Shown one piece after another: positions 9,301-19,260 of a stretch of DNA of 64,000 nucleotides. A program made the translations under genes and the position numbers. The first letter of the stretch is position 1, and every line of letters begins with the position of its first letter. A model generated the notes under the pieces. It made no database searches. It had not been told where the DNA came from and was given only the letters and a program-made list of their open reading frames with translations. Origin of the DNA: Nonomuraea rhodomycinica (GTDB lineage: Bacteria; Actinomycetota; Actinomycetes; Streptosporangiales; Streptosporangiaceae); NCBI RefSeq assembly GCF_013363995.1, contig NZ_JABWGO010000001.1, positions 2,117,222 through 2,181,221 on the forward strand. The letters run 5' to 3'.

Positions 9301-10101
9301 TCAGCCCTTGCGCCATTCCCCCGAGCCGAGCGCGCCGGCGGCCTGTGGCCCCATCAGGCCGAGCCCGCCGTCCACGAACACCGTCGAGCCGGTGACGTAC
9401 GACGCCGCCGGGCTCGCCAGGAACGCCACCACGGCGGCCACCTCGTGGGCGTCGCCCGGCCGGTTGATCGGGTAGCCGGGTCTGGTGCCGTTCTGCGGCG
9501 GCAGGTCGTCCTGGCCGGTCATGGGCGTGGCGATCTCGCCCGGGGCCACGGTGTTGACGGTGATCCCGTACTCCGACAGCTCCAGCGCGAGGACGCGGCT
9601 GAGCATCCGCAGGCCGCCCTTGGCCGCGCAGTACGGGCCCGCGCCGACCCGGGGGTACTCCTCGTGGACGCTGGTCACGCTCACGATGCGCCCGCCGCGC
9701 CCCGTCTGGATCATCCGCCGGGCGGCGCGCTGCGCGCACAGGAACGGCCCGTCGAGGTCCACCGCGACGACCGACCGCCAGCGCTCGTAGTCCATGTCGA
9801 GCAGCGGCTCGGAGCTGCCGGTGCCCGCGTTGTTGACGAGCACGCCGAGGCCGCCCAGCTCCTCGGCCAGGTCGTCCACGACCTGCGCGGCGGCCACGGG
9901 GTCGGTCAGGTCGTGCTGGCGCACGGTGGCGGCCTTGCCCAGGTCGCGCACCTGCTTGGCGGTGTCCTCGGCTCCGTCGCTGTCGGAGTGGAAGGTGATC
10001 CCGATGTCGAACCCCTGCTCGGCCAGTGTCACGGCGGTGGCCTTGCCGATGCCGGAGTCGGCTCCCGTGATGATCGCGACCCGGTCGTACCCCTCGGTCA
10101 T
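9301..10101 (-). CDS. Short-chain dehydrogenase/reductase (SDR), classical type
   Basis: A 266-residue NAD(P)-dependent oxidoreductase. The cofactor motif TGADSGIG is at 12-19, NNAG at 90-93, and the catalytic triad is S144, Y157 and K161 (YCAAK). Length and motifs fit the classical SDR class, 3-oxoacyl-reductase/glucose-dehydrogenase-like. The substrate cannot be told from sequence. It starts at ATG 10101 and is followed closely by the converging peptidase gene. Its upstream region is an apparently empty 304-bp gap to rny. Confidence 0.88.
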   Translation of the reverse strand: MTEGYDRVAIITGADSGIGKATAVTLAEQGFDIGITFHSDSDGAEDTAKQVRDLGKAATVRQHDLTDPVAAAQVVDDLAEELGGLGVLVNNAGTGSSEPLLDMDYERWRSVVAVDLDGPFLCAQRAARRMIQTGRGGRIVSVTSVHEEYPRVGAGPYCAAKGGLRMLSRVLALELSEYGITVNTVAPGEIATPMTGQDDLPPQNGTRPGYPINRPGDAHEVAAVVAFLASPAASYVTGSTVFVDGGLGLMGPQAAGALGSGEWRKG

Positions 10102-10405
10102 GACGCTCCCCTCGTCGGTGGCGGTCTCGTGCCGGGCCTCCGTCGCGTGTCGCGGCGTGCGCCGGACGGCGGCTCTCCAGCCCCCTGCCCGCGAAGGTCC
10201 GCCCCTACCGGCGGGCGCCATCCGCTGACAGGTCTCTGCCAGGCGGATGCCGGCGGGCCCGGACACCGTGGGGACAACGCCCGCACCCTGAACCCGCCGA
10301 CCGCGGCCGGTCCCTCGTCGCCCTCGACCTCCAACGGCCCGAGGATGGCTATCCGCGCCTGTCACATCCTGCCCTGCGGGACGCGGTGGGTCAGCGGGCG
10401 AACGG
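10102..10405. other. Intergenic gap between the SDR gene and rny
   Basis: About 300 bp that should hold the SDR promoter (minus strand) and the 3' end of the rny transcript. I see no convincing coding frame, repeat or hairpin with a T-run. A short direct repeat, GTCAGCGGGCGAAC, occurs twice around 10390-10415 at the rny stop. Confidence 0.4.
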
Positions 10406-12022
10406 TCAGCGGGCGAACTCGGTGGCGCGCGACTCGCGGACGACCGTGATGCGGATCTGCCCCGGGTAGGTCAGCTCCTCCTCGACCTGCTTGGCCACGT
10501 CCCGGGCGATCACCTGCGCCTGGATGTCGTCGATCGCGTCCGGCTTGACCATGACCCGGATCTCCCGGCCGGCCTGCATGGCGAAGACCTTCTCCACGCC
10601 CTCGTACGACTGCGCGATCTCCTCCAGCCGCTCCAGCCGCTTGACGTACGCCTCCAGCGACTCGCGGCGCGCGCCGGGACGGCTGCCGCTGATCGCGTCG
10701 GCCGCCTGGGTGAGAACCGCTTCGACGGTGCGCACCTCGACCTCGTTGTGGTGCGCCTCGATGGCGTGGACCACGTCCTCCGACTCGCCGTACCGGCGGG
10801 CGATCTCCGCGCCGATCAGCGCGTGGCTGCCCTCGACCTCGTGCGTGAGGGCCTTGCCGATGTCGTGCAGCAGGGCGCAGCGCTTCATCAGCCGCTGGTC
10901 GAGCTTGAGCTCGGCGGCCATGATGCCGGCGATGTGCGCCGACTCGATGAGGTGCTTGAGCACGTTCTGCCCGTAGGAGGTGCGGTAGCGGAGCTGGCCG
11001 AGCAGCAGCGTCAGCTCCGGGTGCATGTCGGTGATGCCGAGCTCGACCAGCGCGTCCTCGCCGGCGCGGGCGCACAGGTCCTGGACCTCGGCGCGGCTGC
11101 GCTCGTGGGCCTCCTCGATGCGCTGCGGGTGGATGCGGCCGTCGAGGACGAGCTTCTCCAGGGTCAGCCTGGCGGTCTCCCGGCGTACCGGGTCGAAGCA
11201 GGACAGCAGCACGGCCTCGGGGGTGTCGTCGATGATGAGGTTGACGCCGGTCGTCGACTCGAACGCCCGGATGTTGCGGCCCTCGCGGCCGATGATGCGG
11301 CCCTTCATCTCGTCGCCCGGCAGGTGGAGCACGCTCACCACGGACTCGGCCGTCTGCTCGGCCGCCACCCGCTGCACCGCCAGCGTCACGATCTTGGCGG
11401 CGCGCTTCTCGCCCTCCTTGCGGGCCTGGCCCTCGATCTCCCGGATGATCAGCGTGGCCTCGCGCTTGGCCTGGTTCTCGATCTCCCTGACCAGCTCCGC
11501 CTTGGCCTGGGCGGCGGTCAGCCCGGCCACCCGCTCCAGCAGGGCCCGCCGCTCGTCCTCGATCTGGAGCAGCTCGGCCTTCCGGTCGGCGAGGCGGGCC
11601 TCGTGCTCGGCCAGCTTGCGCTGCTGCTCGGCCTGCCGCCGGGCCTCCTCGTCCAGGCGCTCCTCACGCTCGGCCAGCCGGGACTCCCGGCGTTCGAGAT
11701 CGGCGCGCAGCTCCTTGAGCTCGGACTTGAGGATCCGGCCCTCCTCCTCGACCTCGCGCCGCATCCGCGCGGCGCTCTCGGCCGCGGCCTCGGAGCGGCG
11801 CAGGATCTCCTCGGCGTCGGACTCGGCCTTGCCGCGGATCTCACCGGCCTCCTGCCGGGCCTGCTCCAGCTCCTCGTGGACGGCCTGGAGCTGCTCGTCC
11901 GACGGCTTGCCGGACTGCGGCAGAAGACCCGAGGTGCGGCGTACCACGACGAGGAGCGCGGCGATCATGCCGAACGTGAGCAGGAGCACCGCCACCGACA
12001 GCACAACGACAAGCGGCCCCAT
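10406..12022 (-). CDS. rny: Ribonuclease Y
   Basis: A 538-residue membrane-anchored endoribonuclease that begins mRNA decay. It has one N-terminal helix ([25 protein letters not shown]), a long Glu/Arg-rich coiled coil (about 45-200), a KH RNA-binding domain ([11 protein letters not shown]), and an HD phosphohydrolase domain with the HDIGKA metal motif. Length and order match the family. The ATG at 12022 has a strong GGAGGG...GGGGAG upstream. It lies alone, preceded by a 660-bp non-coding stretch on the minus strand. Confidence 0.93.
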   Translation of the reverse strand: MGPLVVVLSVAVLLLTFGMIAALLVVVRRTSGLLPQSGKPSDEQLQAVHEELEQARQEAGEIRGKAESDAEEILRRSEAAAESAARMRREVEEEGRILKSELKELRADLERRESRLAEREERLDEEARRQAEQQRKLAEHEARLADRKAELLQIEDERRALLERVAGLTAAQAKAELVREIENQAKREATLIIREIEGQARKEGEKRAAKIVTLAVQRVAAEQTAESVVSVLHLPGDEMKGRIIGREGRNIRAFESTTGVNLIIDDTPEAVLLSCFDPVRRETARLTLEKLVLDGRIHPQRIEEAHERSRAEVQDLCARAGEDALVELGITDMHPELTLLLGQLRYRTSYGQNVLKHLIESAHIAGIMAAELKLDQRLMKRCALLHDIGKALTHEVEGSHALIGAEIARRYGESEDVVHAIEAHHNEVEVRTVEAVLTQAADAISGSRPGARRESLEAYVKRLERLEEIAQSYEGVEKVFAMQAGREIRVMVKPDAIDDIQAQVIARDVAKQVEEELTYPGQIRITVVRESRATEFAR

Positions 12023-12684
12023 GCGCTCCCCGCCCTCCTCGCGTCGTCAACACCCGTAAACGCGGTCACAGAACGCGAGGGGTCACATGCGCGGCGCGGA
12101 ACGCCCGGTCGGCGTCATCACGACGCTGATATCAAGCCAAGGCGGCAGCCGGGGTCTCGCCCGCCTCCATCAGTCAAGCTCGCTCGTTCGTTCGTACGTC
12201 ACCAGTATGGCAATCCGCGCAGCGCGGAGTAACTCCTCACTGCCGTCGAGGTTATGCGTCGAAGAAGTCACGAGCAAGCAAACGCGTTATCAAGCGTGTC
12301 TTACGGGATGGATTCTCGCCATTCGCCCGGATATCGAGCGATCTGGGAAATGGTACGTGTACGCCAAGATGCGCCCTGGCCGCGAACCCAGGGTGCGGCG
12401 GGGCGGCCTGTGCGAGCCAGCCCGAGGGGCGGCACGGGTCCCGGCGGTATCCCCCATCCCCGAAATATCCTCACATAAACCACAGCAGCCCCACTCTCCC
12501 CAGATTCCCGGGAAACCGGGGCCCAAAGGGACCGCTCGCGGCGAAAGAAGGCCACGCCGAGAAAGGCCGGCACACCGCTCGGGCGACGCGACTCCCAGCC
12601 GCCCGCCCGGCCGACCGCCCTACTGAGCCGCCCGCCCGGCCGTCATCCGTCAGGCTGGCAGAGCCGGCCCTCCCGGGGCTTCCG
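12023..12684. other. 662-bp non-coding stretch between rny and the Lhr helicase gene
   Basis: This gap carries the rny promoter/leader and receives transcription from neither side in sense except the lhr 3' end. The part around 12,200-12,490 is visibly richer in A and T than the rest of the window. Open frames exist on both strands, but none has the G/C third-position bias of real genes, so I call none. A CGTT tetranucleotide run (CGTTCGTTCGT) lies near 12183. A long leader RNA or small RNA cannot be excluded. Confidence 0.4.
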
Positions 12685-15600
12685 TCAGGCCCGCAGGCGC
12701 AGCCCTCGTGGCGTCGGGTGGAAGCCCGCCGCCTCGAGCGCCTCGGCCAGCGGCGACTCGGTGATGGCGGCGCCGTCGGCCCGCTCGACAGTCAGCTTGC
12801 CGAGCGCCCCGTCACGCACGGCCAGGGCCAGCGCGTCCACCGCCGGGCGCAGCCGCTCGTCGTCGGTGAACGACAGCAGCGTCTTGCCGCCCCGCTCGAC
12901 GTACAGCACGAGGAACCCGTCGACCAGCACCACCAGCGCCCCGGCCTTGCGTCCGGGCTTGTGCGCGACGTCGCCGGGATGCGCCGGCCACGGCAGGGCG
13001 GCCCCGTACGGGTTGGCCGGGTCGGCCGCCGCCAGCACCACGGCCCGCCGCGTCCCCCGGCGCTCGCCGGACCGGAACCCACCGGCCTGCCCCTGGGCCC
13101 ACTCGACCTGCCCGTGAGGCCCGTCGAGCGACACGCCCGGGCTCGGCGGCTCCGCGGCGCTCGCGAGGGACGGGGCCATGGCCCGCATCCGGTCGACCGC
13201 CCCCGGCAGCGCGAACTGCGCGCCCCCGAGGCTCTCGACGAAGTAGCCGCGCCGGCACCGGCCGCTCTCCTCGTACGCGCGCAGCACCTGGTAGACCGGC
13301 GAGAACCCGCCGGGCAGCCGTTCGGACGTCACCGCGCCGCGGGTCAGCACCCCGTGGCGTTCGAGCAGGGCCTCGGCCTGGGCCTGCGCCCGCTGGGTCG
13401 GGTCACCGGCCGGTGACGGCAGCAGCCACCACCTCCCGCCCACGGTCGGCGGCCCGCTCCGGGTGGGCAGCACGGCCCGGCGGCGCCGCGTGGTGGCGGG
13501 GCGGTGCGCGGGACGCCCGGACCCCAGCGTCGCCCGCATCGGCGCCAGCGTGTCGCCCGACACGCGGCCGGACCACACGAGGTCCCACAGGGCCGTGGCC
13601 AGCGCCGCGTCGTCGAGCGAGCCGAGCCGGTCGGACAGCCCGCGGAAGAACAGCGCCCCTCCGCCGGCCAGCGCCTCCAGCACGTGGTCGTGGACCGGCG
13701 TCATGGTGATCTCGGCGGGTTCGGGCATGAGCAGGGGCGCGGTGTCGGCGAAGTAGAGCGACACCCACCCGTCGCCGCCCGGCAGCGATCCCTGCCCGGC
13801 CCAGATCACCTCGCCGGACGAGGTCAGCTCGTCGAGCAGCGCCGGATGGTAGCCGGGCACCCGCGACGGCAGGACCAGGGACTCCAGGGCCGAGGCGGGC
13901 ACGGCCGCGCCCTGGAGCTGTTCGACGGCGTGGACCAGCGCGTCCATCGCCCGGGCCGCTCCGGCCGCCCCCGCCGCCGCGGCGCCCGCCGCTGCTGACC
14001 CTCCGGGCCCCGCCGTGCCCGCGGGGCCGGCCGAGCCGGTGATGCCGTGCCAGGCCGGCAGGAACAGCGCCAGCGTCTCGGGCGCGACCGGCTCGACCTC
14101 CTTGCGCAGCCGGGCGAGCGACCTGCGGCGCAGCATGCGCAGCACGCCCGCGTCGCACCACTCCTCGCCCCGGCCCCCGGGCCGGAACTCGCCGTTGACG
14201 ACCCGTCCGGACGCGGCCAGGCGGTGCAGCGCGTCGCGTACCACGGCCACCCCCAGCCCGAACCGGGCCGCCGCCGTGCCCGCGTGGAACGGCCCCCGCG
14301 TGCGGGCGTGGCGCGCCACCAGGTCCGCCAGCGGGTCGGCGACCGGCTCCAGGAACGCGTGGGGCACCCCCACCGGCAGCGGCACGCCGAGCGCGTCGCG
14401 CATCCGCGCCGCGTCCTCGATGGCCGCCCACTGCTCCTCGCCGGCGACGCGCACCCGGATCGCGCGCCGCGCGCGTTCGAGCTCCTCCAGCCAGGCCGGG
14501 TCGCCGCCGCGCACGCTCACGTCGGGCGCGAGCAACGGCCCGTGTGAGCGCAGCAGGTCGGCCAGGTCCTCGGCGTCGCGCAGCGGCCGGTCGAGCCTGG
14601 CCAGCTCCCGCTCGGCGTCGGAGATCACGTCGGGGTCGAGCAGTTCGCGCAGGTCGGCCTGGCCCAGCAGCTCGGCCAGCAGCGAGGTGTCCAGGGCCAG
14701 CGCCTGCGCCCGCCGTTCGGCCAGCGGGGCGTCGCCCTCGTACATGAACGCGCCCACGTAGTGGAACAGCAGCGACGCGGCGAACGGCGACGCCTGCGAC
14801 GTCTCCACCTCGACCACGCGCACCCGGCGCGCGGCGATGTCGCGCATCAGCCGGACCAGCCCCGGCACGTCGAACACGTCCTGCAGGCACTCACGCATCG
14901 TCTCCAGCACGATCGGGAACGACGCGTACTTCGAGGCCACCCCCAGCAGGTGGGCCGCCCGCTGGCGCTGCTGCCACAGCGGGCTGCGCCGGCCGGGGGT
15001 GCGGCGCGGCAGCAGCAGTGCCCGTCCGGCGCACTCCCGGAAGCGCGAGGCGAACATCGCCGATCCGCCCAGCTCCTCGGTGACGATCTGCTCGATCTCC
15101 TCCGGGTCGAACGCGGCCACGTCGGAGGGCGGTTCGGCCAGCGTGTCGGGGATGCGCAGCACGATGCCGTCGTCGGAGTGAACGGCCTGCACGTCGAGGC
15201 CGTAGCGCTCGTGCAGCCGCCGGTTGATCGCCAGCGCCCAGGGCGCGTGGACGCGGGCGCCGTACGGAGAGTGGATCACCACCCGCCAGTCGCCCAGCTC
15301 GTCGTGGAAGCGCTCGACCACGAGCGTGCGGTCGTCGGGGACGTAGCCGGTCGCCTCGCGCTGCTCGGCCAGGTAGGACCGGAGGTTGGCGGCGGCGTAC
15401 TCGTCGAGCCCGGCGGCCCGCGCGCGCTCGGCCGAGCCGTCGGCGGCCTGTTCGCGCAGGAACGCGCCGATGGCCCTGCCCAGCTCGGCCGGCCGGCCGG
15501 GGGCGTCGCCGTGCCAGAACGGCAGCTTGCCCGGCTGGCCGGGAGCCGGGGAGACGAGGACGCGGTCGGCCGTGATGTCCTCGATGCGCCACGACGACGC

Positions 15601-17481
15601 GCCGAGCACGAACACGTCACCGACCCGCGACTCGTAGACCATCTCCTCGTCCAGCTCGCCGACCCGCGACGCCTTCTCGCCGACCAGGAACACGCCGAAC
15701 AGGCCGCGGTCGGGGATGGTGCCGCCGTTGGTGACGGCCAGCCGCTGGGCGCCCGGACGCCCGCGCAGGACGCCCGTCACCCGGTCCCACACGAGGCGCG
15801 GGCGCAGCTCGGCGAACTCCTCGCTCGGGTAGCGGCCGGCCAGCATGTCGAGCGTGGCCTCCAGCGCGGTGCGCGGCAGCGTGGCGTAGGGGGCGGCGCG
15901 CCTGACCACGGCCTCCAGCTCGTCGACCGTCCACTCGTCGAGGGCGGTCATCGCCACGATCTGCTGGGCGAGCACGTCGAGGGGGTTGCGGGGGTAGCGC
16001 AGCTCCTCGATCTCGCCGTTCTTCATGCGCTCGGCGACCACCGCGGTCTGCACGAGGTCGCCGCGGTACTTGGGGAAGATCACGCCCTTGGACACGGCGC
16101 CCACCTGGTGGCCGGCCCGGCCGATGCGCTGCAGGCCGCTCGCCACGCTGGGCGGCGCCTCGACGCAGGCGACGAGGTCGACGGCGCCCATGTCGATGCC
16201 CAGCTCCAGGCTGGAGGTGGCGACCACGGCGGGCAGCCGGCCCGACTTGAGCGCCTCCTCGATCTGCGCCCGCTCCTCCTTGGAGACCGACCCGTGGTGA
16301 GCGCGGACGATCTCGGTCGTCACGCCCTTGCTCGCGCCGGCCTGGGCCATCATCTCGGCGGGCGGGCGCCGGACCGGCGCGCCGCCGCCCCCTTCACCGT
16401 CCGGGGCGGTCTCCCAGATCGACAGGTCGACGGTGTCGGTGCCGTACGCGCGCTCGTACGCCAGCTCGTTGAGCCGCGTGCACAGGCGCTCGGCCAGCCG
16501 CCGGGAGTTGGCGAACACGATCGTGGAGCTGTGGGCCCCGATGAGGTCGAACAGCCGGTCCTCGACGTGCGGCCAGATGGAACGGCTCGCCGGATCGGGC
16601 ATCAGGTCGCCGTCGCCGCCGTCGCGACGCCGCGCGCCCTCCATCTCCGTCATGTCCTCGACCGGGACGACGACGTCGACCTCGATGCGCTTGTCGGAGG
16701 GCGGCTGCACCACGGTCGCCGGCCGGGAGCCGCCCAGGAACGCCGCCACCTCGCTGACCGGCCGGACCGTCGCCGACAGGCCGATCCGCTGGGCGGGCCG
16801 GTCGAGCAGCGCGTCGAGGCGTTCGAGGCTGAGCGCGAGGTGGGCGCCGCGCTTGGTCGCCGCGACCGCGTGCACCTCGTCGATGATGACCGTGCGCACG
16901 TCGCGCAGCGCCTCGCGCGCCTGGCTGGTGAGCAGCAGGAACAGCGACTCGGGGGTCGTGATGAGGATGTCGGCCGGCCGGGTGGCGAAGCGCCTTCGGT
17001 CCTCGGCGGGGGTGTCGCCGGACCGGATGGCCACCGAGATCTCCGGCACGGGCAGACCGAGCCGCCTGGCCGTCTGCTTGAGCCCGGTCAGGGGCGCGCG
17101 GAGGTTGCGCTCGACGTCCACGGCCAGCGCCTTGAGCGGCGAGACGTACAGCACCTTCGTGCCGCTTCGGCGAGGGGTCTCGTCCTTGCCGCCGCGCCCG
17201 CCGCGCCGACGCCGGCCGGACGGGCCCGGCTCGGGCCCGGCGCCCTCCACGGGCTCGGCCTGCTCGACCTGCCCGGCCGGCTCGACCTGCTCGGCGGCCA
17301 GCCGGTCGAGCGACCACAGGAACGCGGCCAGCGTCTTGCCGGAGCCCGTCGGCGCGACCACCAGCGTGTTGTCACCCCGCGCGATGGACCGCCACGCCCC
17401 CTCCTGGGCGGTCGTGGGCGCGGCGAAGGCCCCGGAGAACCACTCCCTGGTCACCTGGCTGAAATGGTCGAGCGAGCTCAC
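12685..17481 (-). CDS. lhr: Lhr-type ATP-dependent DNA helicase (large DEAD/DEAH family)
   Basis: A 1,598-residue superfamily-2 helicase of the Lhr family, DNA-damage-linked enzymes that translocate 3' to 5' and unwind RNA:DNA hybrids. Walker A APTGSGKT is at 43-50, DEVH at 201-204, SATV near 238, then the second RecA domain with QRIGRAGHQ, a winged-helix/Lhr-core region, and a long C-terminal half typical of full-length Lhr. Between Walker A and motif Ia there is a low-complexity insertion (about 64-105, Glu/Gln/Pro then Arg/Gly). I chose GTG 17481, just before the conserved F..W..FFFAAPTTAQ-like start; longer starts would run into the VOC gene promoter. It is divergent from the VOC gene. 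Confidence 0.92.
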   Translation of the reverse strand: MSSLDHFSQVTREWFSGAFAAPTTAQEGAWRSIARGDNTLVVAPTGSGKTLAAFLWSLDRLAAEQVEPAGQVEQAEPVEGAGPEPGPSGRRRRGGRGGKDETPRRSGTKVLYVSPLKALAVDVERNLRAPLTGLKQTARRLGLPVPEISVAIRSGDTPAEDRRRFATRPADILITTPESLFLLLTSQAREALRDVRTVIIDEVHAVAATKRGAHLALSLERLDALLDRPAQRIGLSATVRPVSEVAAFLGGSRPATVVQPPSDKRIEVDVVVPVEDMTEMEGARRRDGGDGDLMPDPASRSIWPHVEDRLFDLIGAHSSTIVFANSRRLAERLCTRLNELAYERAYGTDTVDLSIWETAPDGEGGGGAPVRRPPAEMMAQAGASKGVTTEIVRAHHGSVSKEERAQIEEALKSGRLPAVVATSSLELGIDMGAVDLVACVEAPPSVASGLQRIGRAGHQVGAVSKGVIFPKYRGDLVQTAVVAERMKNGEIEELRYPRNPLDVLAQQIVAMTALDEWTVDELEAVVRRAAPYATLPRTALEATLDMLAGRYPSEEFAELRPRLVWDRVTGVLRGRPGAQRLAVTNGGTIPDRGLFGVFLVGEKASRVGELDEEMVYESRVGDVFVLGASSWRIEDITADRVLVSPAPGQPGKLPFWHGDAPGRPAELGRAIGAFLREQAADGSAERARAAGLDEYAAANLRSYLAEQREATGYVPDDRTLVVERFHDELGDWRVVIHSPYGARVHAPWALAINRRLHERYGLDVQAVHSDDGIVLRIPDTLAEPPSDVAAFDPEEIEQIVTEELGGSAMFASRFRECAGRALLLPRRTPGRRSPLWQQRQRAAHLLGVASKYASFPIVLETMRECLQDVFDVPGLVRLMRDIAARRVRVVEVETSQASPFAASLLFHYVGAFMYEGDAPLAERRAQALALDTSLLAELLGQADLRELLDPDVISDAERELARLDRPLRDAEDLADLLRSHGPLLAPDVSVRGGDPAWLEELERARRAIRVRVAGEEQWAAIEDAARMRDALGVPLPVGVPHAFLEPVADPLADLVARHARTRGPFHAGTAAARFGLGVAVVRDALHRLAASGRVVNGEFRPGGRGEEWCDAGVLRMLRRRSLARLRKEVEPVAPETLALFLPAWHGITGSAGPAGTAGPGGSAAAGAAAAGAAGAARAMDALVHAVEQLQGAAVPASALESLVLPSRVPGYHPALLDELTSSGEVIWAGQGSLPGGDGWVSLYFADTAPLLMPEPAEITMTPVHDHVLEALAGGGALFFRGLSDRLGSLDDAALATALWDLVWSGRVSGDTLAPMRATLGSGRPAHRPATTRRRRAVLPTRSGPPTVGGRWWLLPSPAGDPTQRAQAQAEALLERHGVLTRGAVTSERLPGGFSPVYQVLRAYEESGRCRRGYFVESLGGAQFALPGAVDRMRAMAPSLASAAEPPSPGVSLDGPHGQVEWAQGQAGGFRSGERRGTRRAVVLAAADPANPYGAALPWPAHPGDVAHKPGRKAGALVVLVDGFLVLYVERGGKTLLSFTDDERLRPAVDALALAVRDGALGKLTVERADGAAITESPLAEALEAAGFHPTPRGLRLRA

Positions 17482-17569
17482 CTGCCCATAGTGCCTCGCC
17501 GTACCGACAGAAAACGCATTGTGGCCGCCCAGGGTGGTTGAGCGGCACGCAGGCGGACATAGAGCGACC

Positions 17570-18058
17570 GTGAGCATCGACAACGCAGCCATGGACGCGC
17601 GCCGTGACGAGATCAGGGAGCGCTACCTCTTACCGCGCCGGCCTCCCAGCAGCGCCCGCGGCCTGCACCACTTCGCTCTGGTGTCGTCGGACGTGGAGCG
17701 GACGATCCGGTTCTACCAGGAGCTCCTGGAGTTCCCGCTCACGGAGATCTTCGAGAACCGCGACTACAAGGGCTCCAGCCACTTCTTCTTCGACATCGGC
17801 AACGGCAACCTGCTGGCCTTCTTCGACTTCCCGGGGCTCGACCTCGGCCCGTACCAGGAAGTGCTCGGCGGACTCCACCACATCGCGATCTCCGTCGACC
17901 CGGCCACGTGGGAGCGCCTGCGCGGGAAGCTGGAGATGGCCGGCGTGCCGCACCAGATCGAGAGCGGCGCCTCCATCTACTTCCGCGACCCCGACGGCGC
18001 CCGCCTGGAGCTGCTCGCCGACCATCTCGGCGAGATGTACGGCTCACGCGTGCTCTGA
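17570..18058 (+). CDS. VOC (glyoxalase/dioxygenase-fold) family protein
   Basis: A 162-residue protein with two beta-alpha-beta-beta-beta modules. The first opens GLHHFALVSSDVERTIRFY and the second has LHHIAISV, with the metal-site pattern ending in YFRDPDGARLELL. Such proteins include glyoxalases, fosfomycin-type resistance enzymes and extradiol dioxygenases. Two histidines and a C-terminal glutamate of the metal site are present. The substrate is unknown. The start is uncertain: GTG 17570 or ATG 17591 (MDARRDEIRERY); neither has a clear ribosome-binding site. Confidence 0.82.
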   Translation: MSIDNAAMDARRDEIRERYLLPRRPPSSARGLHHFALVSSDVERTIRFYQELLEFPLTEIFENRDYKGSSHFFFDIGNGNLLAFFDFPGLDLGPYQEVLGGLHHIAISVDPATWERLRGKLEMAGVPHQIESGASIYFRDPDGARLELLADHLGEMYGSRVL

Positions 18059-18174
18059 CCTCGCGCGACGCCGTGCCGGCTGCCTCTGGCCGTCGCCGAT
18101 CCCGCTCGCGGTTCTCCGCTCACTCGGGCCCGCGTCGCCGGCCGTACGGCACCGGTGGTGCGACCGGGCGCGGC

Positions 18175-18369
18175 CTAGCGCCGCGACGCCCGGCGCGTTC
18201 TCGGCAGGCCCGCGCGCGGCTCGCGCCTGATGCCGGCGTGCCGCTCGGACCTGTCCGCCTTCTCCTTCTGCACGGCCAGCCGTTGCGCCAGCCGTAACGC
18301 GCGCCGCCTGACGCGGTTCGCCTTGATCTTGGCGGTCTTCGGGGGCGAGGGTTTGTGAGTCTTGGCCAT
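18175..18369 (-). CDS. Small, very basic protein of unknown function
   Basis: Sixty-four residues, about a third of them Lys or Arg (MAKTHKPSPPKTAKIKANRV...). No membrane segment is seen; it may bind nucleic acid. Codon third positions follow the genome bias and an AGGA lies about seven bases before ATG 18369. It is divergent from the DUF3046 gene, 43 bp away. I do not recognise a named family. Confidence 0.55.
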   Translation of the reverse strand: MAKTHKPSPPKTAKIKANRVRRRALRLAQRLAVQKEKADRSERHAGIRREPRAGLPRTRRASRR

Positions 18370-18412
18370 GGGTCTGTCCTACCCATGGCGCCGGTGGTCC
18401 CATACTTGAGTG

Positions 18413-18607
18413 ATGCGGTTGACCGAGTTCTGGAGACGGATGCGCGCCCACTTCGGCGACGCCTATGCCGACTCCTGGGCGCGTGACTACGTGCTGGCGC
18501 CGCTGGGCGGCCGAACGGTCACGCAGGCGCTGGCGGAGGGCGAGAGCGCCAAGACCGTCTGGCGAGCGGTGTGCCAGGTGGAGGACGTGCCGCCGCAGCT
18601 CCGCTGA
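18413..18607 (+). CDS. DUF3046 family protein
   Basis: A 64-residue protein matching DUF3046 (MRLTEFWRRMRAHFGDAYAD, later VLAPLGGRTVTQAL and KTVWRAVC). The family is nearly confined to actinobacteria and is regularly found just upstream of recA, as here. Its role is unknown. The ATG at 18413 follows an in-frame GTG at 18410; TTGAG lies six to ten bases upstream. Confidence 0.88.
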   Translation: MRLTEFWRRMRAHFGDAYADSWARDYVLAPLGGRTVTQALAEGESAKTVWRAVCQVEDVPPQLR

Positions 18608-18672
18608 CCTGAGACCACCACGGCCTGGCTTGCGGATCACCTCAAAGGGACGCCGGGCTCGCGCGGATCATC

Positions 18673-18957
18673 TCAAGAGGACTTCGCGTGAGGCGGCGTG
18701 TCGAGCGTCCGCCGCAACGCACCGGCCGTGAGCGCCAGCTCGTCCACGCGCCCCTGCCCTCCTGGCGCCCACAGGAAGATCCATCCGCCGCGCGAGGGGG
18801 TGGCGAAGATGATCGTCTGCCGCCCGGTCTGCGGATGCCACACCCAGAGCATCGGATCGTCGCCGCCGATCATGCGGCTCACCAGCCCCTGCTCGGGCAG
18901 CAGCTCGGCGAGAGCCTCCAGATGGGCGCGCCGCTCTCCGGTGTACGTGTCTGACAC
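18673..18957 (-). CDS. Conserved small protein of unknown function near recA
   Basis: Ninety-four residues starting at GTG 18957. The central part (SRMIGGDDPMLWVWHPQTGR, then IIFATPSRGGWIFLWAPG) looks like a small, well-packed beta-rich domain with several tryptophans. No signal peptide, helix or catalytic motif is seen. Third-position bias supports it as a real gene. It converges with the DUF3046 gene and is divergent from recA. Confidence 0.6.
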   Translation of the reverse strand: MSDTYTGERRAHLEALAELLPEQGLVSRMIGGDDPMLWVWHPQTGRQTIIFATPSRGGWIFLWAPGGQGRVDELALTAGALRRTLDTPPHAKSS

Positions 18958-19139
18958 GTCGCCGCCTCCAACCCTCTACCCTTGACTCTCCCCAGCTCAT
19001 GACCCCTGACAACACGCAAGCCGCAAACCACTGAACATGTGGGCGAACCCGGACGTACCGTCGCGACACGCTCACACAGCGCCCCGACCGGAACCGCCGG
19101 CCGGGACGGAAGGCGAGCCACCGCCGACCGGGACGGAAC

Positions 19140-19199
19140 GGCCCGGCCGAGACGGAACAGGCCCGGCCGTGACGGGACAGGCCCCGGCCGCGACCCCAC
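19140..19199. repeat. 20-bp tandem repeat upstream of recA
   Basis: Three consecutive 20-base units beginning GGCCCGGCCG (the last GGCCCCGGCCG), with degenerate related units (GACCGGGACGGAA) for a further 60 bp upstream. It ends about 60 bp before the LexA box. Confidence 0.7.
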
Positions 19200-19260
19200 T
19201 GGGCCCGCCCCGGCAGGGCGCGGAGCGTCGCGGGCCCTGAGCCGCGTGTTACCGATGTGA

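Noticed and set aside
12087..12626. 179-residue plus-strand open frame upstream of rny
   Set aside because: No third-position GC bias, no ribosome-binding site, no recognisable domain; the overlapping minus-strand frames are no better.
14761..17541. 926-residue open frame antisense to the Lhr helicase
   Set aside because: It follows from high GC and codon bias of the opposite strand; the product is Gly/Arg/His/Leu-rich with no family features, whereas the helicase frame has complete motifs.
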